From assembly GCA_029945985.1 (NCBI GenBank), contig JAQSDP010000090.1:1-6840 (forward strand): a stretch of DNA of 6,840 nt, read 5' to 3'. Origin of the DNA: a bacterium. GTDB lineage: Bacteria > Acidobacteriota > Blastocatellia > Pyrinomonadales > Pyrinomonadaceae. The notes below the pieces were generated by a model that made no database searches, had not been told where the DNA came from, and worked only from the letters and a program-made list of their open reading frames with translations. The translations under genes and the position numbers were made by a program. Below, piece by piece: positions 4,681 to 6,840 of this stretch (positions within the stretch are counted from its first letter, which is position 1; each line of letters begins with the position of its first letter).

Positions 4681-6531
4681 CTAACTTCCCTGTCGGAGCT
4701 GCCCGTTTGTCGTCACGTCCAACTTGGCCGCAAGGTTGCCCGCACCCATCTTGCGAAGCTGCTCCAAAGCCTTTCGAGCCTCGCCGAGATTGCCGTTCTT
4801 GTAATGAGCCTCGCCCAGGTTGTAATAGGCTTGAGCGAAGGTCTTGTCCTTATCTGTCGCTTCTTTGAACGCCTTGGCGGCATCGCTGTACTTGGCGGCC
4901 CCCCGATAGGCGAGGCCAAGTTCATTCAGAGCGAAAGCCCATTTCGGCTCCTTCTTGACTACCTTGTTCAGAACGTCGACGGCCGAGGTGTATTCGCCAA
5001 GGTCGGTCAAGGCCATTCCGAGATTAAGCATCGGTCCAGAGACGAATGTCGCGTTTCCGTTCGCAACTTTCTGCAGCGCGAGCTTAGCTTTCTCGAGTTT
5101 CGGACGAGCGGCTTGGGTGTTGCCGTTAGCAATGTCCGAGCGAGCCGCGTTGTAATATGCCCAGCCGAGGTTTGCCGCATCAACGCCCGACGTGCTCAGC
5201 TTGTCAGCTTCCTCAAGTACCTTCACCGCTGCATCCCATCTGCAAGCCTTCGCCTGCTTGATGTTGATCTCGCACTGCTTGGCGATGGAGAATGCAGCCT
5301 TTGAGTACATATCGGCGGCATCTTCTTTATTAAAGTTCGGCTGGCGCTGAATGAACATCGCCGCGAGGTTATAGTTCGATTCGGCCTGGTTGTAATTCGG
5401 TGGCGTCATCTGGCGATACGCATCGCCCAGATTGTTGAACGCCTCGTAGTTCGTGTTCCGCAGCTTGGCTGCCTTGTCGTACGCCTCTACCGCTTTGGGA
5501 TAATTACCAAGCTCGTACTGAGCCTCGCCCAGTCCCATCCAGGCCTCGAAATATTTCGGTCGAAGCGTCGTGGCCTTGGTGAACTCGGCCACTGCGTCCG
5601 TGTTGTTGTTCAGCCGAAGCAGCGTGGAGCCCGTATAGAATGCGACCTCGGGATTGGAAGCGTCCAGGCTCGCGGATTTCTTGAATGCCGCAAGGGCCGC
5701 ATCGTTGTTATTCTGCGAATACCGAACCAGGCCGAAATAATAATGCGCTTGCGGGTCGGTCGGCGATGCCGCTACGGCTTTCGTGAGATACTGATCCGCC
5801 TTTGCGACGTCGCCCTTCTGGAAATATAGAGCACCGAGCGGGGTGTAGATCTCAGATAAGTCTTTATCATTGGCAAGAGCGAGCTCATAGTTGCTTGCCG
5901 CCTCATCTTCCTTGCCCATTTCTGTCAGAACTTCAGCCAATCCGTAAAAGGCAGGGGCGTTCTTCGCGTTGTATTTCAGAGCCTCCTCGAAGAATGTCCG
6001 AGCCACCGGGAAGCTGTCCTTCACGAGTAATTCATTTCCCTTCAAGGCTAAAGCTTCGCTGAGCCCCGTCTGCGAGATCGCGTTAGCAGCGTCCAAAGTT
6101 AGCGATTCGCGGAAGAAGTTGATCGCCTCGTTATAGTTGTCGCGGTCTAGGTAGTATTCACCCACACCTGAGAACAAGCGGGACGCTGCGGTCTTATCCA
6201 TCATCGCGACATTGGCCAGACGCGAATCGTTTGGATTTACAGCCTCAGTTCGCGTTCGTCTCGGAGCAACTTTGGCAAGTGTCGTATATTGTCTCGATAC
6301 CTTTCGAGTACTCTCGATACGCTGTTCCTTCGATCGGCTTGCCCGGCTCGGCAGCACACGCTTTGGCGGGCCTTTTGCGGCGCCTCGAAGAACGAAAATG
6401 CCCGAGCCGCCGGTAACGTCACTGATCGGGATCAGGCTGCCCTGCGCTGAGACAGGGATCGTCGTCAAAAGAATCGCAACCACAACCAGACCTGCAAATA
6501 GAGATCTTGCTAAAACGTTCTTCGTATTCAT
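4681..6531 (-). CDS. Secreted tetratricopeptide-repeat protein (616 aa), paralogue of the 3465-1627 gene
   Basis: The ATG at 6531 is preceded by a strong GAGGA ribosome site; an in-frame TTG at 6543 lies upstream of that site and is not the start. Residues 1-29 form a signal peptide (core LFAGLVVVAILLTTIPVSA, cut before QG). The signature LIPISDVTGGSGIFVLRG (33-50) follows, aligning without gaps to residues 31-48 of the paralogue with nine identities. A basic, proline- and serine-containing linker (51-100) comes next. About 115-600 is a long TPR array (for example LGEAQYELGNYPKAVEAYDK and LGEAHYKNGNLGEARKALEQ). Shared landmarks with the paralogue are GWAYYNAAR (456-464) and NELGLAYRG (536-544). 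Unlike the paralogue, this one carries a cysteine pair (C420, C430) in a longer segment between repeats, which could form a disulfide after export. The product is probably periplasmic or surface-exposed and works as a protein-binding scaffold; its partner cannot be named. A hairpin terminator follows the stop codon. Confidence 0.94.
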   Translation of the reverse strand: MNTKNVLARSLFAGLVVVAILLTTIPVSAQGSLIPISDVTGGSGIFVLRGAAKGPPKRVLPSRASRSKEQRIESTRKVSRQYTTLAKVAPRRTRTEAVNPNDSRLANVAMMDKTAASRLFSGVGEYYLDRDNYNEAINFFRESLTLDAANAISQTGLSEALALKGNELLVKDSFPVARTFFEEALKYNAKNAPAFYGLAEVLTEMGKEDEAASNYELALANDKDLSEIYTPLGALYFQKGDVAKADQYLTKAVAASPTDPQAHYYFGLVRYSQNNNDAALAAFKKSASLDASNPEVAFYTGSTLLRLNNNTDAVAEFTKATTLRPKYFEAWMGLGEAQYELGNYPKAVEAYDKAAKLRNTNYEAFNNLGDAYRQMTPPNYNQAESNYNLAAMFIQRQPNFNKEDAADMYSKAAFSIAKQCEINIKQAKACRWDAAVKVLEEADKLSTSGVDAANLGWAYYNAARSDIANGNTQAARPKLEKAKLALQKVANGNATFVSGPMLNLGMALTDLGEYTSAVDVLNKVVKKEPKWAFALNELGLAYRGAAKYSDAAKAFKEATDKDKTFAQAYYNLGEAHYKNGNLGEARKALEQLRKMGAGNLAAKLDVTTNGQLRQGS

Positions 6532-6536
6532 CTTCT

Positions 6537-6541
6537 TCCTC
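6537..6541 (-). promoter_or_regulatory. Ribosome binding site that fixes the start of the upstream TPR gene
   Basis: GAGGA on the minus strand stands 5 nt before the ATG at 6531. The alternative TTG start at 6543-6541 overlaps this site, so the ATG is the real start. Confidence 0.8.
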
Positions 6542-6543
6542 AA

Positions 6544-6840
6544 ACTTGTCTTAAACCACCGGGAAACGAACAGGAGTGAACCTGCCCCTTCGATGCGGCA
6601 ACTGCCAATTGACGTTTACTGACCGAAACTTTTGCCTATTCTAGGGCTCAGATACTGACGGGACGCCCTAATCTTTGCACCGATAACTCGAAAAATCAAC
6701 CTATTCGCTCGTCCTGGAAGTGGCGCTTGCGCTTAAGAGAGAAAAGACTGTGACCACAAAGTATCCCGAGAGCACAGAGAATCGTCTCCGTGCCGGCTTT
6801 GACCGGAATTAACTGAAACCTTATCAACGAAGTAGTTCTT
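6544..6840. other. Intergenic region without a recognisable gene, upstream of the TPR gene
   Basis: No frame longer than a few dozen codons with coding character is seen on either strand. It should hold the TPR gene's promoter. A TAGAAT hexamer (minus strand, 6643-6638) is a possible -10, but the -35 position (GCGTCC) is poor. A 6-bp inverted repeat, TAGGGC (6642-6647) with GCCCTA (6665-6670), overlaps that hexamer and could be an operator or chance. Further right are a short tandem GCGCTT pair (6723-6734) and a CACAGAG-rich stretch around 6752-6781. Confidence 0.6.

Noticed and set aside
4663..5304. Plus-strand open frame of 213 codons
   Set aside because: It lies antisense to the well-supported TPR gene, has no ribosome site or recognisable domain, and reflects the codon bias of the opposite strand.
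1627..6531. Repeats or CRISPR array suggested by the periodic protein sequence
   Set aside because: The periodicity is the 34-residue TPR at protein level. The DNA units are diverged, and no identical repeats with regular spacers exist.
6541..6543. TTG as start of the upstream TPR gene
   Set aside because: It overlaps the ribosome binding site of the ATG at 6531, and the signal peptide is better formed from the ATG.
6642..6670. Inverted repeat TAGGGC / GCCCTA as an operator
   Set aside because: Six base pairs with a 17-nt spacer is within chance expectation for a 300-nt region; noted only as a possibility in the intergenic entry.

Overview
The window reads as ordinary chromosomal DNA with every supported gene on the minus strand. 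In transcription order (right to left) it holds: a secreted tetratricopeptide-repeat (TPR) protein (6531-4681), murB (4606-3572), a second secreted TPR protein paralogous to the first (3465-1627), an ECF-like sigma factor (1361-774), a small anti-sigma-like protein (738-427) and the first 100 codons of carB (302-1), which runs off the left edge. The organism is most likely an Acidobacteriota bacterium of the Blastocatellia/Pyrinomonadaceae type. This is inferred from the style of the sigma factor (LADETLFRV and a FxFGFASKILLEYSR-like region 2), its partner with an LIExxLxGxLTPxExxxFxxxFL motif, and long secreted TPR proteins. No rRNA or other phylogenetic marker is present to confirm it.

Layout: 6840-6544 has no recognisable gene and serves as the upstream region of the first TPR gene. 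The two TPR genes bracket murB. The first is followed by a strong 12-bp hairpin with a short U-rich tail (4657-4619). The second has a near-perfect -10 hexamer upstream (TATAAT, 3528-3523) and an intrinsic terminator downstream (1497-1466). The sigma/anti-sigma-like pair then forms its own two-gene unit (35-nt gap), followed by carB, which has a possible promoter of its own.

Functionally, murB (UDP-N-acetylenolpyruvoylglucosamine reductase) and carB (carbamoyl-phosphate synthase) are housekeeping genes. The two TPR proteins have signal peptides followed by the same 18-residue signature (L-[VI]-P-x-S-D-[LV]-[ST]-G-G-x-x-[VI]-F-[IV]-[FL]-R-G), so they are probably related exported scaffold or adaptor proteins; their partner is unknown.

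The most notable observation is in the anti-sigma-like gene. Its frame ends after 103 codons with no membrane segment, but the -1 frame directly across its end encodes a clean transmembrane helix followed by a stop. Loss of one A in an A run at 455-452 (or a -1 slip there) would explain this, so the intact protein is probably a single-pass membrane anti-sigma factor of about 123 residues. No mobile element, CRISPR array, tRNA or rRNA was found.
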